Assembly: GCF_004521985.1 (NCBI RefSeq)
Contig: NZ_SBHZ01000022.1
Span: 18,204-82,203 of the forward strand
DNA from: Ectopseudomonas khazarica
GTDB taxonomy: Bacteria > Pseudomonadota > Gammaproteobacteria > Pseudomonadales > Pseudomonadaceae
Direction of reading: 5' to 3'
DNA: 64,000 bases
In this document: piece by piece, positions 28,397 through 36,868 of the stretch
Position numbering within the stretch: position 1 is the first letter of the stretch
Layout of the letters: each line of letters begins with the position of its first letter
Notes under the pieces: generated by a model
Told to the model about the DNA's origin: nothing
What the model saw: the letters and a program-made list of their open reading frames with translations, nothing else
Database searches by the model: none
Program-made: the position numbers and the translations under genes

Positions 28397-28858
28397 TCAG
28401 CCTGCGCTGATCACGCCATAGCCACGCGCCATCAGCGCGGCCAGCAGGGGAATCACCAGCAACAGCAGCAGTTCCAGGCGGATGCTCCAGGTCACCAGGC
28501 GCAGTTGCCTGGGGCTGGGCTCCGGGACCTGGCCGGCCTGAACCGCGTTGCGCCAGTTGAAGAAGACATAGGTCGGCAGGATCGACAGCAGGCCGACCAG
28601 GATGAACAGGCCGACCTTGGCATGGAACAGGCTGTTGCCCAGGTAATAGTCGGTGCCCTTGGCGAACCACAGTACGCGGGCGACGCCGGTCGCCAGGACC
28701 ACGCCGGCACAGATGCCGTAGGCGATGTCGGTGATCATCAGGCTGCGCGCGCGTGACAGGTCCAGCGGCGCCTTGAACAGCACATGCTCGATGCTGAGCA
28801 GAGCGAACAGGGCGAAGATCGACAGGTAGTGCAGGTAGGCGACGAGGGCAGCGGCCAT
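28397..28858 (-). CDS. DUF2214 membrane protein
   Basis: A 153-aa protein with four hydrophobic segments (~5-25, 47-67, 84-104, 130-150), matching DUF2214, a family of small inner-membrane proteins of unknown role. Conserved His and Arg residues occur in YLHYLSIFALFALLSIEH. Lies 17 bases downstream of the GAF-GGDEF gene on the same strand, so probably co-transcribed with it. Confidence 0.82.
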   Translation of the reverse strand: MAAALVAYLHYLSIFALFALLSIEHVLFKAPLDLSRARSLMITDIAYGICAGVVLATGVARVLWFAKGTDYYLGNSLFHAKVGLFILVGLLSILPTYVFFNWRNAVQAGQVPEPSPRQLRLVTWSIRLELLLLLVIPLLAALMARGYGVISAG

Positions 28859-28875
28859 GCGGGTTCCTCTCCGGA

Positions 28876-29904
28876 TCAGGGGGCGAGCAGGCTGCGGTTG
28901 CGGCCTTCGTGCTTGGCGCGATACAGCGCCTGGTCGGCGCGCTTGAGCGCCGCGCCGCTGCTCTCGCCGGGGCCGAGCAGGGCACAGCCGAGGCTGACGG
29001 TCTGCTGCAATTGTGTTTGCTCGAGCACGATGGGCTGGCTGGCGATGGCCAGGCGGATGCGTTCGGCGATCAGCAGCAGCTCCTGGTCATCCTTCACCAG
29101 GGCGAGGATGACGAACTCCTCGCCGCCGTTGCGCGTGACCACGTCCTGCGGGCGTACCGTCGCGCTCATGCGCCGTGCGCTTTCCCACAGCACGTGGTCG
29201 CCGGCGTCGTGGCCATGCTCGTCGTTGACCCGCTTGAAGTGGTCCAGGTCGCAGTAGATCAGGCCGAGCTGCAAGCCGCTGCGCTCGGCGAGCGCCTGCT
29301 CCAGCGGCAGGAAATGCAGCAGCCCGGCACGGTTCCACAGCTGCGTCAGGGGGTCGAGCATGCCCTTGCGCTGCTCGCGGCTCAGCGCATCGCGCAGGTC
29401 ATCGGCCTGGTGAGCGCAGTGGCGGAGTTGCAGGTAGCCCTGCACCACGTAGGCCAGATCCCTGAGTCGCATCAGCTCCTGGCGATCGAGGCGGCGCGGT
29501 GCCGGATCGATCAGGCAGAGCGTACCGAGCGCCTGCTGCTGGGCATCGAACAGCGGGTGGCCGGCATAGAAACGCACGTGCGGGGCGCGCAGTACGATCG
29601 GGTTGTCGCAGAAACGGCTGTCGCGGTGGCTGTCCTCGACCACCAGCGGCGTGTCCTGCAGGATCGCGTGGGCGCAGAACGACACCGTGCGCGGGGTCTC
29701 GGCGACCTCCAGGCCCTGGCGACTCTTGAACCACTGGCGCTCGTTGTCGATCAGGCTGATCAGCGCCGTCTTGACCCCGAACAGGTCGCGGGCCAGACGG
29801 GTGAGCGCATCCAGGTAGGGGTCGGCCGGTGTGTCGAGCACGTCCAGGCTCTCCAGGGCCTGCTGGCGTTCAGCTTCATTCGCGGGTAGCGGCGCACTGA
29901 GCAT
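28876..29904 (-). CDS. GAF-GGDEF diguanylate cyclase
   Basis: A 342-aa cytoplasmic c-di-GMP synthase. The N-terminal GAF domain (~20-160) matches the group beginning EAERQQALESLDVLDTPADP, likely a small-molecule or redox sensor. The GGDEF domain (~175-340) has an intact GGEEF (260-264) and RxxD inhibitory site (RPQD, 251-254), so it should be active and feedback-controlled. Its start lies 29 bases inside the end of the MATE gene; the overlap implies coupled expression. Confidence 0.88.
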   Translation of the reverse strand: MLSAPLPANEAERQQALESLDVLDTPADPYLDALTRLARDLFGVKTALISLIDNERQWFKSRQGLEVAETPRTVSFCAHAILQDTPLVVEDSHRDSRFCDNPIVLRAPHVRFYAGHPLFDAQQQALGTLCLIDPAPRRLDRQELMRLRDLAYVVQGYLQLRHCAHQADDLRDALSREQRKGMLDPLTQLWNRAGLLHFLPLEQALAERSGLQLGLIYCDLDHFKRVNDEHGHDAGDHVLWESARRMSATVRPQDVVTRNGGEEFVILALVKDDQELLLIAERIRLAIASQPIVLEQTQLQQTVSLGCALLGPGESSGAALKRADQALYRAKHEGRNRSLLAP

Positions 29905-31255
29905 CGGTGATCTCTCCAGGTGGAAACCAGAGGTTGCGACGATTCATGTTCCAAGCATAGCCCCCGAGAACCAGGCTTCGCAGCCCCATGAATGCCAGAA
30001 ATGCCAACCACAGCCCGTGGTTGCCCAGGCTCTGCAGCCACCAGGCCAGCGGCAGGCTCAGCGCCAGGGCGATGAGCATGGCGTCGCGCATCTCGCGGGC
30101 CCGCGTGGCACCGATGAACAGGCCGTCGAGCAGGTAGCTCCACACGGCCAGCAAGGGCAGCACGGCCAGGTATGGCAGGAACACCTGGGCCAGCGCGCGT
30201 ATCTCGCTGATGTCGGTGAGCAGGGCGACGAACCAGTGGCCGCCGAACAGGAAGAACAGCGCGAAGCCGATGCTGGCCAGCAATGACCAGGCACCGGCCA
30301 CCAGCAGGGCGCGCCGCAGCGCATGGCGATCACGGGCGCCGAGCGCATGACCGCACAGCGCTTCGACGGCATGCGCCAGGCCGTCGAGGGCATAGGCGGT
30401 CAGCGTCAGGCCGTTGAGCAGCAGGGCATTGGCTGCCACCGTGGCGTCGCCCAGGCGCGTGCCCTGCACGGTGATCAGGAAGAACACCAGTTGCAGCGCC
30501 AGCGTGCGGATGAAAATGTCACGGTTGACCGCCAGCAGCGGGCGCCAGCTGCTCCAGCGTTGCAGTGCGCGGCCGTCCAGGTGGCCGGGGTAGCGTGCGA
30601 GGGCGCCGCGGGTCAGCCACAGGCCGAGCAGGGCGCCGCTCCATTCGGCTATCACCGAGGCCCAGGCCGCGCCAGCCACGCCCCATTCGAGGCCGAGCAC
30701 GAACAGCAGGTCCAGCCCGACGTTGAGCAGGTTGGCGGTGAGCAGAATGGCCAGCGGCCCACGTGCGCTCTGCGTGCCCAGCAGCCAGCCGATCAGGGCA
30801 TAGGTCGCCAGGCTGGCGGGCAGGCCGAACAGGCGAATCTGGAAGTACTGGCGCGCCAGTTGATCCAGCTCGGCCGACGGCTGCATCAGGCTCAGCGCCG
30901 CGCTGCTGAAGGGAATGGCCAGCAGGCTCAGCAGCAATGCCAGGCACACGCCCAGGCCGAGGCCCTGCAGCAGCACCTGGCGCAGCGCGCCGCCGTCGCC
31001 ACGGCCGGCCGCCTGGGCGGCGAAGCCGGTGCTGCCCATGCGCAGGAAGCCCATGGCCCAGGTCAGCAGGGTGTACAGGCTGCCGCCGACCGCCACCGCC
31101 GCCAGCTGGTGCGCATGCGGCAGGTGGCCAACCACGGCGGTGTCCACCAGGGCCACCAGCGGCACCGAGAGGTTGGAGAGGATCATCGGCGCGGCCAGGG
31201 CCCAGACCTTGCGCTGGGTCGGGGCGTGGCGCCAGGCGTCGAGCAGGGCGGACAT
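29876..31255 (-). CDS. MATE-family efflux transporter (DinF-like)
   Basis: A 459-aa inner-membrane transporter with twelve hydrophobic segments, of the MATE/DinF group that exports drugs or oxidised compounds in exchange for Na+ or H+. The N-terminal half has LAAPMILSNLSVPLVALVDT and AVGGSLYTLLTW. ATG 31255 (MSALLDAWRH) is preferred over 31288. The C-terminal end overlaps the start of the downstream cyclase by 29 bases. Substrate not predictable. Confidence 0.88.
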   Translation of the reverse strand: MSALLDAWRHAPTQRKVWALAAPMILSNLSVPLVALVDTAVVGHLPHAHQLAAVAVGGSLYTLLTWAMGFLRMGSTGFAAQAAGRGDGGALRQVLLQGLGLGVCLALLLSLLAIPFSSAALSLMQPSAELDQLARQYFQIRLFGLPASLATYALIGWLLGTQSARGPLAILLTANLLNVGLDLLFVLGLEWGVAGAAWASVIAEWSGALLGLWLTRGALARYPGHLDGRALQRWSSWRPLLAVNRDIFIRTLALQLVFFLITVQGTRLGDATVAANALLLNGLTLTAYALDGLAHAVEALCGHALGARDRHALRRALLVAGAWSLLASIGFALFFLFGGHWFVALLTDISEIRALAQVFLPYLAVLPLLAVWSYLLDGLFIGATRAREMRDAMLIALALSLPLAWWLQSLGNHGLWLAFLAFMGLRSLVLGGYAWNMNRRNLWFPPGEITDAQCAATRE

Positions 31256-31418
31256 GGACGGCTCCGGCAAAGCGGCGATTATAGGCACAGCGCTGTGCTG
31301 CCCGCATGCCGTGGCAGGAGTGTGAGTGGCTTGGCGAATTCGTCGGGACGGCTCGTCGCTGGGGGGATGCCTCGGCTATAGTTGTCGGCTTCTGCGCCCC
31401 CCGATCATGGAGCCCGCA

Positions 31419-34400
31419 ATGCCGAACAAAGGACTGCTTCTGGCCTTGGTACTGAGTCTGCTCAGTGCCTGTGATTCCTCTCAACCTCCCGCCACTGTGA
31501 CCCCCGCCGCCCCTGCCGCGCAGCAGGCCGAGGCCGCGAGACCCGCAGTCGATCGCGAGGCGCTGGCCAAGCGCTACGCCGGTCGCGAGCTGGAGGTGGT
31601 CGACGTTTCCGAAGTGCAGCTCGACGGCGCCAGCACGCTGTCGGTGACCTTTTCCATTCCCCTCGATCCCGAGCAGCCCTTCGCCGAGCGCCTGCATCTG
31701 GTCGACAGCACCAGCGGCAAGGTCGACGGCGCCTGGGAGCTGACCGACAACCTCAGCGAACTGCGCCTGCGCCACCTGGAGCCCAAGCGCAAGCTGGTGC
31801 TGACCGTCGATGCCGGCCTGCAATCGATCAATGGCGGCAAACTGGCGAGCGAGCATGTCAGCCGTTTCCAGACCCGCGACCTGCAGGCCAGCGTCGGCTT
31901 CGCCAGTCGTGGCTCGCTGTTGCCCACCCGCCTGGCCGAGGGCCTGCCGGTGATCGCCCTGAACGTCGACAAGGTCAATGTCGAGTTCTTCCGCATCAAG
32001 CCGGATATGCTGCCACGTTTCCTCTCGCGCTGGGGCCGCGCCAGCAACCTGGATACCTGGGAAGCCCGTGAGCTGCTGCCGATGGCCGATCTGGTCTACG
32101 GCGGACGCTTCGACCTCAACCCGGCGCGCAACACCCGCGAGACCCTGCTGTTGCCGATCGCCGGCCTGGAGCCGTTCAAGCAGCCCGGCGTGTACCTGGC
32201 GGTGATGCGTGAAGCCGGCAGCTACAGCTATTCGCAGCCGGCGACCCTGTTCAGCCTCAGCGACATCGGCCTGTCGGCGCATCGCTACCAGGATCGCCTG
32301 GATGTCTTCACCCAGGCGCTGGAGGGCGGCAAGGCCCAGTCCGGCGTGCAGCTGGAGCTGCTCGACGGCGAAGGCGCACTGCTCGCCGAGGGCAAGACCG
32401 ATTCCGCCGGCCATGCGCAATTGCCGCTGCCGGCCAAGGCCCAGGTGCTGCTGGCCAAGCAGGACGAGCAGACCAGCCTGCTGCGCCTGAATACCCCGGC
32501 GCTGGACCTGGCCGAATTCGATATCACCGGTCCCAAGGCCCACGCCCTGCAGTTCTTCGTGTTCGGCCCGCGTGACCTCTATCGCCCAGGCGAGACCGTG
32601 CTGCTCAATGGCCTGCTGCGCGATGCCGATGGCAGCCCGGTGAAGGCCCAGCCGATCAGCGTCGAGGTGCGTCGCCCGGATGAGCAGGTCAGCCGCAAGT
32701 TCGTCTGGAATGCCGACGAGGGTGGCCTCTATCAATACCAGCTGCCGCTGGCCGAGGAAGCGCCGACCGGGCGCTGGCAACTGCTGCTCGATCTCGGCGA
32801 CGGCAGCCCGCAACTCTATGAATTCCTCGTCGAGGACTTCCTGCCCGAGCGCATGGCGCTGGAACTCAAGGGCCAGGAGCAACCTTACGCACCGAGCGAC
32901 AGCGCCGAGTTCGCGGTGACCGGGCGTTACCTCTACGGCGCGCCGGCCGCCGGCAATCGCCTGAGCGGGCAGCTCTACGTGCGCCCGCTGCGTGAAGCCG
33001 TGGCGAGCCTGCCCGGCTACCAGTTCGGCGATATCACCGAGGCCGACCTGAGCCAGGACCAGGAGCTCGACGAACAGAACCTCGACGATGAAGGGCGTGC
33101 CGTGCTGCGTCCGGAGAACCGCTGGAGCGACGCCAAGTCGCCGCTGCGTCTGATCCTCCAGGCCAGCCTGCAGGAGTCCGGTGGTCGCCCGATCACCCGG
33201 CGCCTGGTGCAGCCGGTATGGCCGGCCGAGCGCCTGCCCGGTGTGCGCGGCCTGTTCGACGGTGAAGAGGTCGATGCCGACAGCCTCGCCGAGTTCGAAA
33301 TTCTCGTGGCCGACGCCGCCGGCAACAAGCTGGCCGCCGATAACCTCAACGTGCGTCTGGTGCGCGAGCGCCGCGACTACTTCTGGAGCTTCTCCGATGG
33401 CGAGGGCTGGCGCCACAACTACAACGAGAAATTCCTCACCCTCAGCGACGAGCCGCTGAAGATCGCCGCCGGCGGCACCGCCAAGGTCAGTTTCCCGGTG
33501 GAGTGGGGCCCGTATCGGGTCGAGGTGGTGGACAACCAGACCGGTCTGGTCAGCAACCTGCGCTTCTGGGCCGGCTACCGCTGGCAGGACAACGCCGACG
33601 GCGGCGCGGTGCGCCCGGACCAGGTCAAGCTGGCGCTGGACAAACCGGCCTACGCCGCCGGCGACGTGGCCAAGATCACCGTCACTCCGCCGGCTGCCGG
33701 CAATGGCTACCTGCTGGTCGAATCCAGCGAGGGGCCGCTGTGGTGGCAGGAAATCAGCGTGCCGGCCGAAGGCAAGACCTTCGAGCTGCCGATCGACAAG
33801 CAGTGGGCGCGGCATGACCTGTACCTGAGTGCCCTGGTGGTGCGCCCCGGTGAGCGCAAGGCGCAAGTCACGCCGAAGCGTGCCGTGGGCCTGCTGCACC
33901 TGCCGCTGGAGCGTGCGCCGCGCAAGCTGGCGGTGAGCCTGGACGCGCCGGAGAAGATGCGACCCAAGCAGCCGCTGAAGGTCAAGGTCAGCGCGCGCAA
34001 CGCCGATGGCAGCATTCCCGAGACGGTGCGCGTGCTGGTTGCCGCGGTGGACGTCGGCATCCTCAACATCACCAGCTACGCGACGCCCGACCCGTTCGCC
34101 AACTTCTTCGGGCGCAAGGCCTATGGCGCCGACCAGCTGGATATCTATGGCCAGCTGATCGAGGCGCAGGGCCGCGTCGCCAGCCTGGCCTTCGGGGGTG
34201 ACGCCGGCCTCGCCGCCGGTGGCAAGCGCCCGGACACCAGCGTGCTGATCGTCGCCCTGCAGAGCGATGCCTTGAAGCTCGACGCCAAGGGCGAAGGCGA
34301 AGTCAGCCTGGACATCCCCGACTTCAACGGTGAACTGCGGCTGATGGCGCAGGCCTGGACCGACGAGCGCTTCGGCATGGCCGAGGCCAAGACGGTGGTG

Positions 34401-36317
34401 GCGGCGCCGCTGGTCGCCGAACTGTCAATGCCGCGCTTCCTCGCCGGCGGCGACGAAACCACGCTGGCGCTGGACCTGACCAACCTCTCCGGCAGCGAGC
34501 AGAAGCTCGACGTGCAACTGGGCGTGGAAGGTCAGCTGCGTCTGCTCGGCAAGGGCGAGTCGCCGATCAACCTCAAGGACGGTGAACGCACCACGCTGCG
34601 CATCCCGGTACGGGCCGAAGGTGGCCTGGGCCAGGGGCGCATCCATGTCGAGGTGCAGGGCCTGGCGTTGCCGAACGAGGCACTGGGTGATTTCACCCGC
34701 GAGTGGACGCTGGGCATTCGTCCGGCCTACCCGGCGCAGCTGCAGCACTTCCGTGCCGTGCTGGGCGAGGGCGAGCCGTGGAGCATGCCGGCTGGCACCC
34801 TGAACCAGTTCGAACCGGCCGGTCTGGAGGCGGTGCTGGCGCTGTCGAGCCGGCCGCCGCTGAACCTCGGCGAGCAGATCCGCGCACTCAAGGCCTATCC
34901 CTACGGCTGCCTGGAGCAGACCACCAGTGGCCTGTACCCCTCGTTGTACGCCGATGCCGCCAGCCTCAAGCGACTTGGCCTGGAAGGCGAGCCCGACGAG
35001 CAGCGGCGCAAGAGCATCGAGCTGGGTATCGAACGCCTGCTCGGCATGCAGCGCCACAGCGGTGGTTTCGGCCTGTGGAGTGCCGAGAGCGAGGAAGAGT
35101 ACTGGTTGACCGCCTACGTCACCGACTTCCTCCTGCGCGCCCGCGAGCAGGGCTTCGGCGTGCCGGCCGAGGCGCTGAAGAAAGCCAACGATCGCCTGCT
35201 GCGCTACCTGCAGCAGAGCAGCCTGATCGAGGCCAGCTACAGCCAGGACTTCGCGCACACCCGTTTCGCCGTGCAGGCCTATGCCGGCTACGTGTTGGCG
35301 CGCAGCCAGCAGGCCCCGCTGGGGGCCCTGCGCAGCCTGTTCGACCGGCGCAACGACGCCCGTTCCGGTCTGCCGCTGGTGCAACTGGCGGCGGCGCTGA
35401 AGCTGATGGGCGATGGCCCGCGCGCGGGTCAGGCTCTGGCTGCCGGGCTGAGCCGCAAGCGTGATGGCGAGCGCTGGATGGCCGACTATGGCAGCCCGCT
35501 GCGTGACCAGGCGCTGATCCTGTCGGTGCTCGAGGAGAACGACCTGGCTGCCGAGCAGAGCGAGCAGCGCCTGTTCGATCTGGCCGATGAACTGGCCGGC
35601 AGGCGCTGGCTGTCGACCCAGGAGCGCAACTCGCTGTTCCTCGCCGGTCGCGGCATTCTCAGCAAGCCGGAGCAGAACTGGCGCGCAGCGCTCGCCAGCG
35701 GTGCCTTCCAGTTCGAACTGAGCGACCAGCAGCCGGGCATCAAGCTGGAACGCGCCGAACTGGCGGAGCCGCTGAGCGTGAGCAACGCCGGCAGCGCCAC
35801 GCTGTACCAGCAGCTGACCCTGTCCGGCTACCCGACCCAGGCGCCGCGAGCTGGAGGTGACAACCTGAGCATCGAGCGCGAGTACCTCGGCATGGATGGT
35901 CGCCCGCTCGACCTGCAGCGCCTGGACAGCGGCGAACTGGTGCTGGTGCACCTGGCCGTGCGCGCCAAGCAGCGCGTGCCCGATGCCCTGGTGGTCGACC
36001 TGCTGCCCGCCGGCCTGGAGCTGGAAAACCAGAACCTGGCGCAAAGCGCCGCGAGCCTCGACGACGCGGGCAGCAGCGTCAAGGAATGGCGCCGCTCCAT
36101 GCAGAACGCCCGCATCAAGCACCAGGAATATCGCGGTGACCGCTACGTGGCCGCCGTGGACGTCGAGGGCTACGGCACCACCCACCTGCTGTACCTGGCC
36201 CGCGCCGTGACCCCCGGCAGCTACCGCGTGCCGCCACCCCAGGTGGAGTCGATGTACCGGCCCAGCTGGCAGGCGCTGGGCAGCTCGCCGGGTACTCTGG
36301 TGGTGCGGGGGCGTTAG
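31419..36317 (+). CDS. yfhM: Bacterial alpha-2-macroglobulin lipoprotein
   Basis: A 1632-aa periplasmic protease trap anchored as a lipoprotein (signal MPNKGLLLALVLSLLSAC, lipobox LSAC). Repeated macroglobulin-like beta domains fill the first ~1000 residues; the thioester motif YGCLEQTT has Cys at about 1164 and Gln at 1167, intact, so this is the thioester-bearing type. Such proteins trap host or competitor proteases that reach the periplasm and act beside the peptidoglycan synthase PbpC, encoded downstream. A DUF559 gene has been placed between the two. ATG 31419 gives the lipoprotein signal. Confidence 0.92.
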   Translation: MPNKGLLLALVLSLLSACDSSQPPATVTPAAPAAQQAEAARPAVDREALAKRYAGRELEVVDVSEVQLDGASTLSVTFSIPLDPEQPFAERLHLVDSTSGKVDGAWELTDNLSELRLRHLEPKRKLVLTVDAGLQSINGGKLASEHVSRFQTRDLQASVGFASRGSLLPTRLAEGLPVIALNVDKVNVEFFRIKPDMLPRFLSRWGRASNLDTWEARELLPMADLVYGGRFDLNPARNTRETLLLPIAGLEPFKQPGVYLAVMREAGSYSYSQPATLFSLSDIGLSAHRYQDRLDVFTQALEGGKAQSGVQLELLDGEGALLAEGKTDSAGHAQLPLPAKAQVLLAKQDEQTSLLRLNTPALDLAEFDITGPKAHALQFFVFGPRDLYRPGETVLLNGLLRDADGSPVKAQPISVEVRRPDEQVSRKFVWNADEGGLYQYQLPLAEEAPTGRWQLLLDLGDGSPQLYEFLVEDFLPERMALELKGQEQPYAPSDSAEFAVTGRYLYGAPAAGNRLSGQLYVRPLREAVASLPGYQFGDITEADLSQDQELDEQNLDDEGRAVLRPENRWSDAKSPLRLILQASLQESGGRPITRRLVQPVWPAERLPGVRGLFDGEEVDADSLAEFEILVADAAGNKLAADNLNVRLVRERRDYFWSFSDGEGWRHNYNEKFLTLSDEPLKIAAGGTAKVSFPVEWGPYRVEVVDNQTGLVSNLRFWAGYRWQDNADGGAVRPDQVKLALDKPAYAAGDVAKITVTPPAAGNGYLLVESSEGPLWWQEISVPAEGKTFELPIDKQWARHDLYLSALVVRPGERKAQVTPKRAVGLLHLPLERAPRKLAVSLDAPEKMRPKQPLKVKVSARNADGSIPETVRVLVAAVDVGILNITSYATPDPFANFFGRKAYGADQLDIYGQLIEAQGRVASLAFGGDAGLAAGGKRPDTSVLIVALQSDALKLDAKGEGEVSLDIPDFNGELRLMAQAWTDERFGMAEAKTVVAAPLVAELSMPRFLAGGDETTLALDLTNLSGSEQKLDVQLGVEGQLRLLGKGESPINLKDGERTTLRIPVRAEGGLGQGRIHVEVQGLALPNEALGDFTREWTLGIRPAYPAQLQHFRAVLGEGEPWSMPAGTLNQFEPAGLEAVLALSSRPPLNLGEQIRALKAYPYGCLEQTTSGLYPSLYADAASLKRLGLEGEPDEQRRKSIELGIERLLGMQRHSGGFGLWSAESEEEYWLTAYVTDFLLRAREQGFGVPAEALKKANDRLLRYLQQSSLIEASYSQDFAHTRFAVQAYAGYVLARSQQAPLGALRSLFDRRNDARSGLPLVQLAAALKLMGDGPRAGQALAAGLSRKRDGERWMADYGSPLRDQALILSVLEENDLAAEQSEQRLFDLADELAGRRWLSTQERNSLFLAGRGILSKPEQNWRAALASGAFQFELSDQQPGIKLERAELAEPLSVSNAGSATLYQQLTLSGYPTQAPRAGGDNLSIEREYLGMDGRPLDLQRLDSGELVLVHLAVRAKQRVPDALVVDLLPAGLELENQNLAQSAASLDDAGSSVKEWRRSMQNARIKHQEYRGDRYVAAVDVEGYGTTHLLYLARAVTPGSYRVPPPQVESMYRPSWQALGSSPGTLVVRGR

Positions 36318-36323
36318 AAGCGG

Positions 36324-36360
36324 CCCTCTCCCCAACCCTCTCCCATAAATGGGAGAGGGG
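36324..36360 (+). repeat. Left inverted repeat flanking the DUF559 gene
   Basis: Begins CCCTCTCCCCAACCCTCTCC and carries on with an internal palindrome (CCCTCTCCCATAAATGGGAG). Near-perfect reverse complement of 36824-36862. Lies seven bases after the yfhM stop. Confidence 0.75.
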
Positions 36361-36397
36361 GACGACCGCATCAGGTTCTACTTGCGCGTCAGACCGC

Positions 36398-36423
36398 GCC
36401 CTCTCCCGCTTGCGGGAGAGGGC
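36398..36423. repeat. Third palindromic CTCTCCC repeat before DUF559
   Basis: GCCCTCTCCCGC and GCGGGAGAGGGC form a near-perfect hairpin, related to the flanking repeats and placed just upstream of the DUF559 ribosome site. Confidence 0.65.
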
Positions 36424-36442
36424 AAGGGTTCAGGGAGGAACC

Positions 36443-36787
36443 ATGACGTTACTCGACAACGCCAAACGCCTGCGTCGCGAGATGACCGATGCCGAGCAAC
36501 GGCTCTGGTACTACCTGCGTGGGCATCGTTTCCTCGGTCTGAAGTTCAAACGGCAGAAACCCATTGGTCCTTACATCGTCGATTTCATCTGCACCGAGCG
36601 CTGGCTGGTCATCGAGCTCGATGGTGGGCAGCACCTGCAGCAGGGGGAATACGATCAACAGCGTGAACGTTATCTGCAAAATCGAGGTTATCGTGTGCTG
36701 CGCTTCTGGAATCATCAGCTACTGGCTGAAACAGAGGCCGTACTTGAACAGATTCGTCTTGAAATCGGCGAGCAAGATGGTTCGTGA
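36443..36787 (+). CDS. DUF559 Vsr-like endonuclease-fold protein
   Basis: A 114-aa protein of the DUF559 family, which shares the PD-(D/E)XK fold with the very-short-patch-repair nuclease. Visible landmarks are AKRLRREMTDAEQRLWYYLR, the putative catalytic Asp/Glu/Asp in VDFICTERWLVIELDGGQH, and RYLQNRGYRVLRFWNHQLL. Function unproven. ATG 36443 follows a GGAGG ribosome site. It interrupts the usual yfhM-pbpC pair and is flanked by inverted repeats, suggesting that gene plus repeats move as a unit. Confidence 0.88.
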   Translation: MTLLDNAKRLRREMTDAEQRLWYYLRGHRFLGLKFKRQKPIGPYIVDFICTERWLVIELDGGQHLQQGEYDQQRERYLQNRGYRVLRFWNHQLLAETEAVLEQIRLEIGEQDGS

Positions 36788-36823
36788 ACGTTGCCGCGAG
36801 GCTTCGCAGAATACTGATCTGCT

Positions 36824-36862
36824 CCCCTCTCCCATTTATGGGAGAGGGGCTGGGGGAGAGGG
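36824..36862 (-). repeat. Right inverted repeat flanking the DUF559 gene
   Basis: Reverse-complement partner of 36324-36360. Its inner palindrome is CCCCTCTCCCATTTATGGGA. The outer end (GGGGGAGAGGG) now supplies the purine-rich ribosome site of pbpC. Confidence 0.75.
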
Positions 36863-36868
36863 TTGTGC

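Noticed and set aside
30519..33899. Minus-strand open frame of 1126 codons antisense to yfhM and MATE
   Set aside because: High-GC shadow frame; the opposing frames encode clear families with normal starts.
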